DNA from: DASUPK01 sp963819715 | GTDB taxonomy: Bacteria > Actinomycetota > Thermoleophilia > Solirubrobacterales > 70-9 | NCBI GenBank assembly: GCA_963819715.1 | Contig: CAWFXE010000002.1 | Coordinates: 124,001 to 188,000 of the forward strand | Reading direction: 5' to 3' | DNA length: 64,000 nt | Shown: piece after piece, positions 39,636 through 48,494 of the stretch | Position numbering within the stretch: position 1 is the stretch's first letter | Layout: the number at the start of each line of letters is the position of its first letter | Translations under genes and position numbers: made by a program | The notes under the pieces: model-generated | Databases searched by the model: none | Seen by the model: only the letters and a program-made list of their open reading frames with translations | Told to the model about the DNA's origin: nothing

Positions 39636-40043
39636 ATGGGGACTCCCAACCAGCTGCTGCTGGAGCAGTCACGCGACGCCTTCAACGCGCGCGACCCGGA
39701 GGCCTGGATCGCCGCGTGGAACACCGACTGCGAGTGGCACCCGTTCCTGACGGCCCGCGAGGAGGGCGACCCCGGCTACCACGGGTACAACGGGATCCGC
39801 GCGTGGTTCGAGGACGTCGACGAGATGTTCTCGGAGATTCACGTCGAGCTGGAGACCTACCGCGAGGTGGGCGATCGCCTGCTCGTGCTGGGCGAGATGA
39901 ACGCGAGGCGGCGGATCGGCGGCGAGCAGGTGACCGGCGACGTGGCCTGGGTGGTCGAGCCCCGCGACGAGAAGCTCCAGCGCGGCTGGGCGTACAGCAG
40001 CCACGAGGAGGGTGAACGCGCGGCGGAGGAGGCAGCCCGCTAG
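39636..40043 (+). CDS. SnoaL/NTF2-like protein, second copy
   Basis: 135 aa: QLLLEQSRDAFNARDPEAWI, AAWNTDCEWHPFLTAREEGD, YHGYNGIRAWFEDVDEMFSE and RRIGGEQVTGDVAWVVEPRD. Same fold as its upstream neighbour and similar layout, pointing to a tandem duplication, but clearly diverged. It ends in a convergent 4-nt overlap with sua5. Confidence 0.8.
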   Translation: MGTPNQLLLEQSRDAFNARDPEAWIAAWNTDCEWHPFLTAREEGDPGYHGYNGIRAWFEDVDEMFSEIHVELETYREVGDRLLVLGEMNARRRIGGEQVTGDVAWVVEPRDEKLQRGWAYSSHEEGERAAEEAAR

Positions 40044-40669
40044 GCGGCGAGGCGGCGATCGACCTCGGCGGCCGGCAGAGCGCCCTCACGCAGGATCCTC
40101 CAACCGCCTTCCCCTTCGATTTCGGTGACGTCGACGACGGTCGAGGGCTTGCCGATCAGGTCTCCCGCGTCGACGGCGAGATCGGCCCCGGCGAGGATCT
40201 CGCCATCGATCCGATCGAAGCTCGTCGGCGCTCGCTCGCCGCTTCGGTTCGCGCTCGTCTGGAAGATGGGCGTCATCGCCCCGGCCAGCGGCCCCTCGAT
40301 CAGGCGGATGCCGAGCCGCTCGGGATCCTCACGGCAGGCCAGCGGATACCGGTGTTCCGGGTTCGCGACGACCAGGGTCACCGGCCCGGGGAGCAGCGCG
40401 GCCACCGCATCGCGCGTGCGGGGCCCGAGCGTGGCGATCAGCTCCCGCATCGCGAGCGGCGAGAAGTACATGACGGCCGAGGGCCTGCTCTCGCCGCGAC
40501 CCTTGATCGCGTGAATCCGGTCGATTGCCTCGGCCCGGAGCGGATCGCAGGCGAGGCCGTAGAGCGTGTCCGCGGGGAAGATCGCAACGCCGCCCTCCCC
40601 CACGACGCGCTCGAGCGCGGTGCGAGCGGCGTCCGATCCGTCGCGCTCGATCGACACGGTCTCGGTCAT
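40040..40669 (-). CDS. Sua5/YciO/YrdC threonylcarbamoyl-AMP synthase
   Basis: 209 aa single YrdC domain: GVAIFPADTLYGLACDPLRA, KGRGESRPSAVMYFS, LLPGPVTLVV and LGIRLIEGPLAGAM, then TPIFQTSANRSGERAPTSFD. It makes the TC-AMP used for t6A37 modification of ANN-decoding tRNAs. The C-terminal Sua5 domain is absent, as in TsaC. Its ATG overlaps the prmC stop, so the prfA-prmC-sua5 set is coupled, a common bacterial arrangement. Confidence 0.92.
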   Translation of the reverse strand: MTETVSIERDGSDAARTALERVVGEGGVAIFPADTLYGLACDPLRAEAIDRIHAIKGRGESRPSAVMYFSPLAMRELIATLGPRTRDAVAALLPGPVTLVVANPEHRYPLACREDPERLGIRLIEGPLAGAMTPIFQTSANRSGERAPTSFDRIDGEILAGADLAVDAGDLIGKPSTVVDVTEIEGEGGWRILREGALPAAEVDRRLAA

Positions 40670-41504
40670 CGCCCGAGGACGACGCGGTCGAGGCCCGCGA
40701 GATCCTTCCTGGTCTCCACCTCCGCGTAGCCCGCCCCACGGATGAGCTCCGTGACGGGGGCGGCCTGCCGCGCCCCGATCTCCAGGGCCACCGCCGCCGG
40801 CCGCATCTCGAGCTCGCCGATGGAGGCGAGCAGCCCATCGATCGCCTCCAGCCCGGTCGGCCCCCCCACCACCGCCTCGCGCGGCTCGTATTCGCGGATC
40901 TCCGGAGCCAGGTCCTCCCATTCGCTCTCGGAGACGTAGGGAAGGTTGGCGATCAGAAGATCGCACGGACCTGTCGAGTCGAGGGACGAGATCCCGCGGT
41001 TGACGACGTCCACCCGATCGGCGAGCCCGAGTCGCTCCGTATTCACCTGGGCGACCCGCAGGGCATCCATCGAAGTGTCGATTGCCGACACCTTCGCTCC
41101 GGGAAGCTCATCCGCGACGGCCAGCGCAATGGCGCCGCTTCCGGTCCCCACGTCGATCACCGAGGCCGCTCCGATCTCCAGCGCAACCTCGACCAGCAAT
41201 TCGGTCTCCGGCCGGGGGATCAGCACACGGCGATCGACGACCAGCTCGATACGGCGGAAGCCCTTGCGCCCGATGATGTAGGCGACGGGCTCACGCCGGA
41301 CCCGGCGTCGCACCATCTCGGCGAACTCCCGCGACGCTCCCACGGGCAGGCGCATTTCCGGCTCCGCGGCGATCCGGGCACGGTCCCAGCCGGTGGCGTG
41401 GGCGAGGAGCAGCTCGGCGTCGAGGCGGGCGGACTCGCAGCCCGCGGCGGCGATCGCTCCGACCGCTCCCTCCAGCGCTTCGCGGGCTGCCGACGTCTGA
41501 GCGG

Positions 41505-41508
<4 letters not shown>
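40666..41508 (-). CDS. prmC: Release-factor glutamine methyltransferase PrmC
   Basis: N5-methylates the GGQ glutamine of RF1/RF2. Motifs: EPVAYIIGRKGFRRIELVVD, RVLIPRPETELLVEVALE, VIDVGTGSGAIALAVADELP and the catalytic LLIANLPYVSESEW (NPPY variant NLPY). No ATG, GTG or TTG lies in a suitable place. The family-length start is a CTG at 41508-41506 overlapping the prfA stop (CTGA), with CGGAGACGG 3-10 nt before it; this gives 280 aa. A base error masking a normal start is also possible. Confidence 0.88.
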
Positions 41509-42573
<1,065 letters not shown>

Positions 42574-42575
<2 letters not shown>

Positions 42576-43914
42576 GCTCCCGATTGTCGCGCACCAACCC
42601 GACTCCCCTCCAGCTCCCCGCAAGCACCCGCGTGGCAGGCCCGGCCGCCACCTCAACGCGAGGCTGCTTCGCCACCGCCCGGTGTTGCTGGGCGCCGGGT
42701 ACACCGGCGCTCTGCTGGCGGTCGTCGGCCCGGGGATCCTCGCCGGTCTCTCCGACGACGATCCGGCCGGAATCACGACCTATTCGATCCTCGGCGCCAA
42801 GTACGGATACGAGCTGCTCTGGGTGCTGGCGGTCTCGACCGCCGCGCTGATCACCTTCCACCTGGTCGGCGCCCGCATGGGCGTGGTCACCCGCAAGGGC
42901 TTCCTGACGCTCCTGCGAACTCATCGCAGCCACCGGGATGCCCGGATCGTGCTGGTCGCGCTGGTCGTGGCCAACATCGGCACGATGTGCGCCGAGCTCG
43001 CCGGCATCGCGGCCGGATTCGAACTGCTGGCGGGGATCAGCCGCTACGTCACGGTGCCCCTCGCCGGGGTCGGCGTCTCGATGCTCGTCCTAAGGGGCTC
43101 GTTTCACCGGGTGGAGCACATCCTGTTGATGCTGAGCGCCGTCTTCGTCACCTACGTCGTCTCCGGTGTCCTGGCGCACCCGGACTGGGGCGCTGCGGCG
43201 AAGGGGCTGGTGGTTCCGCACCTGCCGTTCACACGCGACGCCGTGCTGGTCGCGGTGGCGACCATCGGCACCACCCTTGCGCCCTGGGGCCTCGTCTTCA
43301 TCCAGTCCTACGCCGCGGACAAGCACCTGAAGCTCAAGGACCTTCGCTTCGAGAACGTCGACGTCGTGGTGGGAGCGGTGCTGACCGGCGTGATCGGGTT
43401 CTTCGTGGTCGTCGCCTGCGCGGCGACGCTTCATGTCAGCGGCATCGAGATCAACGACGCGAGCGACGCGGCCAAGGCGCTGGAGCCACTAGCCGGCGGC
43501 TCGGCGTCGACGCTGTTCGGAATCGGGTTCGTCGGCGCTGCGCTCCTGGCCGCCGCCATTGTCCCCCTCTCCACCGCGTACTCGGTCGCGGAGACCGCGG
43601 GCAGGCCGGCGGACGTCAACGACACCTTCTCGGAGGCGCCCCTCTTCTACATGAGCTACGGAGGGGTGGTGCTGATCGCGGCGGTGCTGGTGCTGATTCC
43701 CGGCGCGCCTTTGATCCCGATCCTCTTCCTCTCCCAGGCGCTCAACGCCGTACTGCTGCTGGTCATGCTGCCGTTCCTGCGGCGCCTGGCAGCCGACCGG
43801 GAGCTGATGGGCGAGGAGGCGCTCGGGACCACAGGCCGCCTCGTCACCGGCGTCGCCCTGGGGCTGATCGCGGTTTCGGTGCTCGCGCTGGCTGTGCTGA
43901 CGGTCTTCGGTTAA
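42574..43914 (+). CDS. NRAMP-related divalent metal transporter
   Basis: About 446 aa, eleven or so membrane helices. Helix 1 shows GPGILAGLSDDDPAGITTYS and helix 6 TIGTTLAPWGLVFIQSYAAD. Canonical NRAMPs carry DPGN and M/A-P-H at these metal-binding positions. Here they are DPAG and APW, like the NRAMP-related transporters that move magnesium or other hard ions. ATG 42574 overlaps the prfA start divergently; GTG 42682 (VLLGAGYTGA) is an alternative closer to helix 1. Substrate is a prediction. Confidence 0.82.
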
Positions 43915-43916
43915 TT

Positions 43917-43950
43917 GCTTCGCCATCAGACCGCGGCCTGGTGGCCGCTA
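43917..43950 (-). repeat. Hairpin intergenic repeat, short copy C
   Basis: On the minus strand: TAGCGGCCACCAGGCCGC (43950-43933), four bases, then TGATGGCGAAGC (43928-43917). These are the outer modules of the about 100-nt repeats at 53043 and 56903 with the middle missing. Its TAG is the stop codon of the Ser/Tyr-rich protein gene, and it fills the convergent gap after the transporter. Confidence 0.75.
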
Positions 43951-44403
43951 CGACGTGCTGCTCGTTACCGGAGGCGAGTAGGAGTAGGTGCTCGAGCTGC
44001 CCGACGAGTAGCCGCTCGAACCGGAGTAGCCGCTGGAGCCCGAGTCGTAGTAGCCGCCGCTCGACTGGCTGTAGGGGTCGCTCCCGGAGCTGCTGCTCGA
44101 GGAGCCCTGGTTCGTGGTGCCGCTGGTCGACTTGGTGGCCGAGGCCTTCTTCGCACGGGAGGCGGCCTTCGGTCCCAGGGCCGGGTCATTTCCGGCGGCC
44201 ATCTGCGCAGCCATGAGGCCGCCGATCGCGAGCGCCGCGGCGACCGCAAGGGCCGTGAGCTTCACCGTCACCGCCTTGGTGGACTGGACAGGGCCGCGAG
44301 TCGAGTAGCGGCGCCGCTGCGAGGAGCGGGCGGCCCGCGCGGTGCGCGGCCGCTCGGCGTAGCGCCTGGGCACGCGGTCCGGGTATCTGGGATCCCTGGT
44401 CAT
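43948..44403 (-). CDS. Membrane-anchored Ser/Gly/Tyr-rich tail protein
   Basis: 151 aa, no family recognised. A basic cytosolic N-terminus (residues 1-45, RRYAERPRTARAARSSQRRR) is followed by one transmembrane helix (VTVKLTALAVAAALAIGGLM), an Ala/Lys linker, then about 70 residues of S, G, Y and P (YYDSGSSGYSGSSGYSSGSS). The tail should lie outside the membrane. KSTSGTTNQG is a distant look-alike of the flavinylation motif targeted by ApbE but lacks its Asp. The ATG overlaps the stop of the haem protein gene (ATGA), so it belongs to the apbE operon. Confidence 0.75.
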   Translation of the reverse strand: MTRDPRYPDRVPRRYAERPRTARAARSSQRRRYSTRGPVQSTKAVTVKLTALAVAAALAIGGLMAAQMAAGNDPALGPKAASRAKKASATKSTSGTTNQGSSSSSSGSDPYSQSSGGYYDSGSSGYSGSSGYSSGSSSTYSYSPPVTSSTS

Positions 44404-45032
44404 TGCGCGGTCTCGTATCGGTTTGCGCGGGCTGCGGGCTGGAACTGCTCCGAGGGAAGCGGGATACGGCGGCGTGGGCGGCCACGCGGAGGCTCGTCGC
44501 TCGGAAGCATGCGAACGGCGGCCATCACGGTCAGAGGTGCGACGGTCGCGATCAGGATTGCGAGGAGCCAGAAGGAGCGCGAGTCGGTGCCAGCGCCAAG
44601 CGTGTGGACGACGGCCAGGACGTAGACGGCCAGCGTCCAGCGGTGCATCTTCCGCCAGAGCTTCGGGCCGACCCAGCGCCGCACGTAGAAGCTCAGGCCC
44701 AGCAGAGCCGCCATCCAGCCGCCGATGACTCCCAGGCCCGTCCAGAGCGGACGGTGGGCCATCACAAACGGGATGGTGATCCCGGATAGCCCTGGCCGCA
44801 GATAGGTGTCGCCGAGCAGCACGACCCCGTGCGCCGCAATGAAGATCAGCGCCGTCAGCGCGGTCGCCTCGTGCACCTGGCGGAGCTTCGCCATCGCCCC
44901 GGGGCCCTTGGCCGAGCGCATCGCCATCGCGAGGCCCATGCCGACCGACACCGCGACGAGCACCAGCGCGACGACTCCGAAGGCGCGGCTTGCGATCCAG
45001 AAGATGTGCTGGCCCGGATCGGTGTAGCTCAC
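44400..45032 (-). CDS. Ferric-reductase-like haem membrane protein
   Basis: 210 aa, about six membrane helices. His54 (RQVHEATAL) and His68 (IAAHGVVL) on one helix face His130 (RKMHRWTLA) and His143 (AVVHTLGAG) on another; the 13-14 residue spacing is the bis-haem pattern of ferric-reductase-like (FRD/YedZ-like) domains. No FAD/NADPH-binding domain is attached, so electrons must come from a partner. Start GTG overlaps the apbE stop (GTGA). Predicted to carry electrons across the membrane. Confidence 0.85.
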   Translation of the reverse strand: MSYTDPGQHIFWIASRAFGVVALVLVAVSVGMGLAMAMRSAKGPGAMAKLRQVHEATALTALIFIAAHGVVLLGDTYLRPGLSGITIPFVMAHRPLWTGLGVIGGWMAALLGLSFYVRRWVGPKLWRKMHRWTLAVYVLAVVHTLGAGTDSRSFWLLAILIATVAPLTVMAAVRMLPSDEPPRGRPRRRIPLPSEQFQPAARANRYETAQ

Positions 45033-46021
45033 GCCGCCACCGCCTTGGCCGGGAAGCCGGGACGCTCGCTCAGCGCGCCGAAGAGCTCGACGCTGCCGTC
45101 GTCCAGGACGATCAGGCCACCCTGCTCGGCCAGGATCTCGCCCGCCCTCTCGGGACCCGAGAGGAAGGCCATCTTGGCGAGCGTCTCGGCTTCGAGCGCA
45201 GTGCCGCCGATGGCGCTCGCCTGGATCACCCCGGTCCAGGCCGGGTTGCCGGTCGATGGGTCGAGCAGGTGATGGGCGAAGCCGGTCTCCGTGCGCCAGA
45301 GGCGGGTCTTGATGCCGCTGGTGGCGACGGCACCCCGGTCCAGCGCCAACTCGTGTGCGGTCCCGTCCTCGAGCGGGTGGTCGATGCGAACCAGACGCTC
45401 CGGCGGATGCTCCCCGCCCAGGCGAAGGTCCCCGCCGGCGTCGACCACGAAGCTCGCGTAGCCGCCGAGCCGGTCGGCTGCGAGGTCCGCGGCGAGTCCC
45501 TTACCGCAGCCGCCCGTGTCTATCCGGACGCCGGCCGGCCTCGTGATGACACGTGCCACCGCATCGACGGCGATGCCGCGCCAGCGAGAGTCCGACCGGG
45601 GAGCGGCGGACTCTCGCTGGGGGGCGACCGCCAGGGCCTCGTCGATGGCGGCCGGCGCCAGATCGGCCCGTGAGGCCGCGTAGCCCGCGTCCTCAAGCTC
45701 GCCGACGAGCGTGGGGTCGACCAGCCCGTCCGATCGGCGTGCCGCCCAGAGCGCCGCGTCGACGGCCACGGCGAGAGTCGGGCTGACGGAGCACGATGTG
45801 CCTGGTGCGGAGTTCAGGGCGCAGAGCTCGCTCCCCGCTTCGAATCGCGTCAGCTTGCGGTGCAGGAGGCGAAGGAAGAACTCGATCTGGATTCCCATCG
45901 CCTCAGCAGAGGGGAGCCCGGACCGCACGGGCGGGCCGATCAGGAGGCGCACGTGCGAGCCGAACAGCTTGAAGCGGCGGTCGTTCTCGACGAACGACGA
46001 GGGGTTCGGGTCCGAGATCAC
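45029..46021 (-). CDS. apbE: FAD:protein FMN transferase ApbE
   Basis: 330 aa. Motifs: FKLFGSHVRLLIG, DPTLVGELEDAGY, VRIDTGGCGKGLAADLAADR, FVVDAGGDLRLGG, TSGIKTRLWRTETGFAHHLL and DPSTGNPAWTGVIQ. ApbE attaches FMN to Thr/Ser of extracytoplasmic redox proteins. No lipoprotein signal is visible at the N-terminus, so localisation is uncertain. The GTG start at 46021 has a poor ribosome site. It is first in a three-gene operon with the haem protein and Ser/Tyr-tailed protein. Confidence 0.9.
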   Translation of the reverse strand: MISDPNPSSFVENDRRFKLFGSHVRLLIGPPVRSGLPSAEAMGIQIEFFLRLLHRKLTRFEAGSELCALNSAPGTSCSVSPTLAVAVDAALWAARRSDGLVDPTLVGELEDAGYAASRADLAPAAIDEALAVAPQRESAAPRSDSRWRGIAVDAVARVITRPAGVRIDTGGCGKGLAADLAADRLGGYASFVVDAGGDLRLGGEHPPERLVRIDHPLEDGTAHELALDRGAVATSGIKTRLWRTETGFAHHLLDPSTGNPAWTGVIQASAIGGTALEAETLAKMAFLSGPERAGEILAEQGGLIVLDDGSVELFGALSERPGFPAKAVAA

Positions 46022-46045
46022 GGCCTCGATACTCGGTTTCAGCCA

Positions 46046-46082
46046 TGAACACCCCGTAAGCGGCAGATGAGAGTTCTCTTAG
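46046..46082 (-). promoter_or_regulatory. Shared upstream element, apbE copy
   Basis: Reading down from 46082 on the minus strand: CTAAGAGAACTCTCA, seven variable bases, then CTTACGGGGTGTTCA. It is identical to the ferredoxin copy (48494-48458) at 28 of 37 positions without gaps. It lies about 25-61 nt upstream of the apbE start and between apbE and the divergent response-regulator gene, so it may serve both. The core contains the inverted repeat AGAGAACTCT. Confidence 0.65.
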
Positions 46083-46124
46083 AGCTTTCAGGAGGATCCG
46101 GAGTGGCCGCCTAGCATTGCCCGC

Positions 46125-46802
46125 ATGCGCATCCTGGTGGTCGAGGACGAGCGTCCCATCGCGGAGTTCGTCCAGCGCGGGCTCGAGGCCGAGGGTTACT
46201 CGGTGGCCTGCGCGTATGACGGCGAGGAGGGCCTGGCGCTGGCCCGCACCGGCGACTTCGCGCTCGTCATCCTCGACGTTCTTCTACCGAAGCTGAGCGG
46301 GCTGGAGGTCGTCAGGGTGATTCGGGAGACCGACGAGACGCTCCCGGTGATCATGCTCACTGCGCTCGCGGAGACCGACGACGTGGTCACAGGGCTCGAC
46401 CTCGGCGCAAGCGACTACCTGACGAAACCATTCGCCTTCGCGGAACTGCTCGCCCGGATCCGGGCACATCTGCGCCAGCCCGGGCAGGCCAACGCTACTT
46501 CGCTCGAAGTCGGCGGCATCAGCCTCGACTTCCGCACCCGCGACGTCAGTCGCGAGGGCCGCGCCGTCAAGCTCACCGCCCGGGAGTTCGAGCTGCTCGC
46601 GTACCTGATGAGGCACCCCGACCAGGTGCTCTCACGGGCGCAGATCCTCAATGCGGTCTGGGGCTACGACTACGACCCCGGTACCAACGTCCTGGACGTC
46701 TACATCGGATACCTGCGCAAGAAGCTTTCGAATGGCGACGGCGAGGCGCCGATCCAGACAGTTCGCTCGGCCGGCTACCGGCTGGTGAGCGGCGATGCGT
46801 AG
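46125..46802 (+). CDS. OmpR/PhoB-family response regulator
   Basis: 225 aa. Receiver domain MRILVVEDERPIAEFVQRGL with phospho-acceptor Asp in LVILDVLLPKLSG and switch Lys in SDYLTKPFAF. The winged-helix DNA-binding domain shows VKLTAREFELLAYLMRHPDQ, LNAVWGYDYDPGTNVLDVYI and GYLRKKL. Followed by its kinase with an 8-nt overlap. Divergent from the apbE operon, which carries the shared element in between, so it is the likely regulator. Confidence 0.94.
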   Translation: MRILVVEDERPIAEFVQRGLEAEGYSVACAYDGEEGLALARTGDFALVILDVLLPKLSGLEVVRVIRETDETLPVIMLTALAETDDVVTGLDLGASDYLTKPFAFAELLARIRAHLRQPGQANATSLEVGGISLDFRTRDVSREGRAVKLTAREFELLAYLMRHPDQVLSRAQILNAVWGYDYDPGTNVLDVYIGYLRKKLSNGDGEAPIQTVRSAGYRLVSGDA

Positions 46803-48231
46803 GTGGATGCCGCGCGGCATCCGGCTGCGGCTGGTGCTTGCGATCTCAGCCGTCAGCGTGGCCGCCGTGGCCGCGAGCTTCTTTGCGCTGCACGCGACCA
46901 CCTCCGCCAACCTCCGCAGCCGTATCGACCGTGAGCTGAACGAGCAGTACGCGGAGTTCCAACTGCGCGTGCTGAGCGGCGGCCGGGTCCAAGACTCCTC
47001 CTCACTGCGCACGGCGAGCGAGCGCTTCGTGGCGGGCCAGCGCTACCACCCGGAGGCGCGCATCTACCTGATCGCGCCACAGGGCCTGCCGCCGGTGACG
47101 AACCAGACCCGGATCGTCGACGAGGAGCTGGCGGAATCCCGGACGAGCCGGGAGAGCGATGAGGCCGAGGCGGGTGGGATCGTCTCGGCGGGAGACGGCC
47201 TGACGACGATCTCGACGGATGAGACGGGCAAGCTACGGGTCCTGACGCAGCCCGTCGTTGTCGACGGATCCAGAATCGGCACCTTCCGGGTGGCCGATCC
47301 GCTCACCTCGGTGGACCAGGCGCTCAATTCCCTCCGCAACCGGTTCATCGTCGTCGGCCTCGGGGCACTGCTGCTCTCCGTCGCGATCGCGATCTGGCTG
47401 GCGAATCTGATCTCCCGGCCACTGCGCCGGATGGCCGCGGTGGCGGCAGCGGTGGACTCCGGAGACCTCACCCACCGCATCGACTACAGCGGCGACGACG
47501 AGGTCGGCGTGCTCGCCGACTCCTTCAACCACATGATGGATCGCCTCGAGGAGGGCTTCCGTCTGCAGCGGGACTTCGTCTCGGACGCCTCCCACGAGCT
47601 GCGCAGCCCCCTCACCGTGCTGAGGGGACGGATCGAGCAGCTCACCGATCACGCCAGTGACGGCAAGGCCGTTCAGGCCGAGGCCGATGAGCTGATGAAG
47701 GAGGTGCGGCGGATGGAGCGCCTTACCGACGACATGCTCACCCTGGCGAAGGCGGAGCGCGGCCAGTTGCTGCAGCGACGAAGAGTTCCGATCGACGACT
47801 TCGTGGAGGACCTGCGCCGCGATCTGCCCCTGCTCGGGTCACGCCACTACAGCGTCGAGTCGAGCCTTCACGGCGAACTCAAGGCCGACCCGGACAGGCT
47901 CGCCCAAGTGCTGCGGAATCTCGTCACCAACGCCGTACGGCACACGAGCGCCGATGGCCATATCGACATCTCGATCGGATCCGAGAACGGCTCCGCAGTC
48001 TTCGCCATACGTGACGACGGCACCGGGATCGAGGCCGATCAACTCGGGCGGATCTTCGACCGGTTCCATCGCACCGATGAGGGGCGCAGCCGCTCTGAGG
48101 GCGGCAGCGGACTGGGGCTCGCGATCGCTCAGGCGATCGTCGAGGCGCACGGAGGCAACATCGCCGCCAGCTCGACCCCGGGGCAGGGGGCGACCATCCG
48201 CTTCCGGATCCCGGGCTACAGCCCGGGCTAG
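46795..48231 (+). CDS. HAMP-containing sensor histidine kinase
   Basis: 478 aa. Two transmembrane helices (near residues 9-30 and 183-205) flank an extracytoplasmic sensor of about 150 aa. HAMP follows (LISRPLRRMAAVAAAVDSGD), then HisKA with RDFVSDASHELRSPLTVLRG (phospho-His in SHELRS) and HATPase (VLRNLVTNAVRHT; FAIRDDGTGIEADQLGRIFD; GSGLGLAIAQAIVEAHGG). The sensor has no recognised domain. Convergent 4-nt overlap with the ferredoxin gene. Confidence 0.93.
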   Translation: MRRWMPRGIRLRLVLAISAVSVAAVAASFFALHATTSANLRSRIDRELNEQYAEFQLRVLSGGRVQDSSSLRTASERFVAGQRYHPEARIYLIAPQGLPPVTNQTRIVDEELAESRTSRESDEAEAGGIVSAGDGLTTISTDETGKLRVLTQPVVVDGSRIGTFRVADPLTSVDQALNSLRNRFIVVGLGALLLSVAIAIWLANLISRPLRRMAAVAAAVDSGDLTHRIDYSGDDEVGVLADSFNHMMDRLEEGFRLQRDFVSDASHELRSPLTVLRGRIEQLTDHASDGKAVQAEADELMKEVRRMERLTDDMLTLAKAERGQLLQRRRVPIDDFVEDLRRDLPLLGSRHYSVESSLHGELKADPDRLAQVLRNLVTNAVRHTSADGHIDISIGSENGSAVFAIRDDGTGIEADQLGRIFDRFHRTDEGRSRSEGGSGLGLAIAQAIVEAHGGNIAASSTPGQGATIRFRIPGYSPG

Positions 48232-48434
48232 GGCGCGATCTGCTCGCCGGTCTCGGCGTCTATCAGGGTGATCGCCTCCGAAGGGCAGGCGCGAGCCGCG
48301 TCGACCATCTTGCGGAGCGGGGCGCTGCCTACCAGGTGAGCCGTGTCGTCGACCTCGAAGGCCTCCGGCGCCAACTCGGCGCAGTCTCCGTAGGCGAGGC
48401 ACGCATCCCTGTCGATGTGGACCTTGAGCTTCAT
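48228..48434 (-). CDS. Small ferredoxin, [3Fe-4S] type
   Basis: 68 aa: VHIDRDACLAYGDCAELAPE, AFEVDD and ACPSEAITLIDAETGEQ. Cysteines are spaced CxxxxxC then a distant CP; the middle Cys of a [4Fe-4S] CxxCxxC is Tyr here, as in the single-cluster ferredoxins that feed actinobacterial cytochromes P450. No P450 is nearby; the neighbours are the two-component system and apbE operon, with which it shares an upstream element. Confidence 0.9.
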   Translation of the reverse strand: MKLKVHIDRDACLAYGDCAELAPEAFEVDDTAHLVGSAPLRKMVDAARACPSEAITLIDAETGEQIAP

Positions 48435-48457
48435 GCCGCCATGTTCGGCGGCGGCGC

Positions 48458-48494
48458 TGAACCCCCGGTAAGGCCGGGGTGAGAGGTCTCTTAG
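48458..48494 (-). promoter_or_regulatory. Shared upstream element, ferredoxin copy
   Basis: Reading down from 48494: CTAAGAGACCTCTCA, variable bases, CTTACCGGGGGTTCA. Lies about 24-60 nt upstream of the ferredoxin ATG, matching the apbE copy in position within 1 nt. In this copy the second half can also fold as CCCCGG/CCGGGG (48463-48479), which is not conserved in the apbE copy. Confidence 0.65.

Noticed and set aside
48463..48479. CCCCGG/CCGGGG hairpin as a terminator for the DUF1385 gene
   Set aside because: It falls inside the element shared with the apbE upstream region and has no T-run; kept as part of that element.
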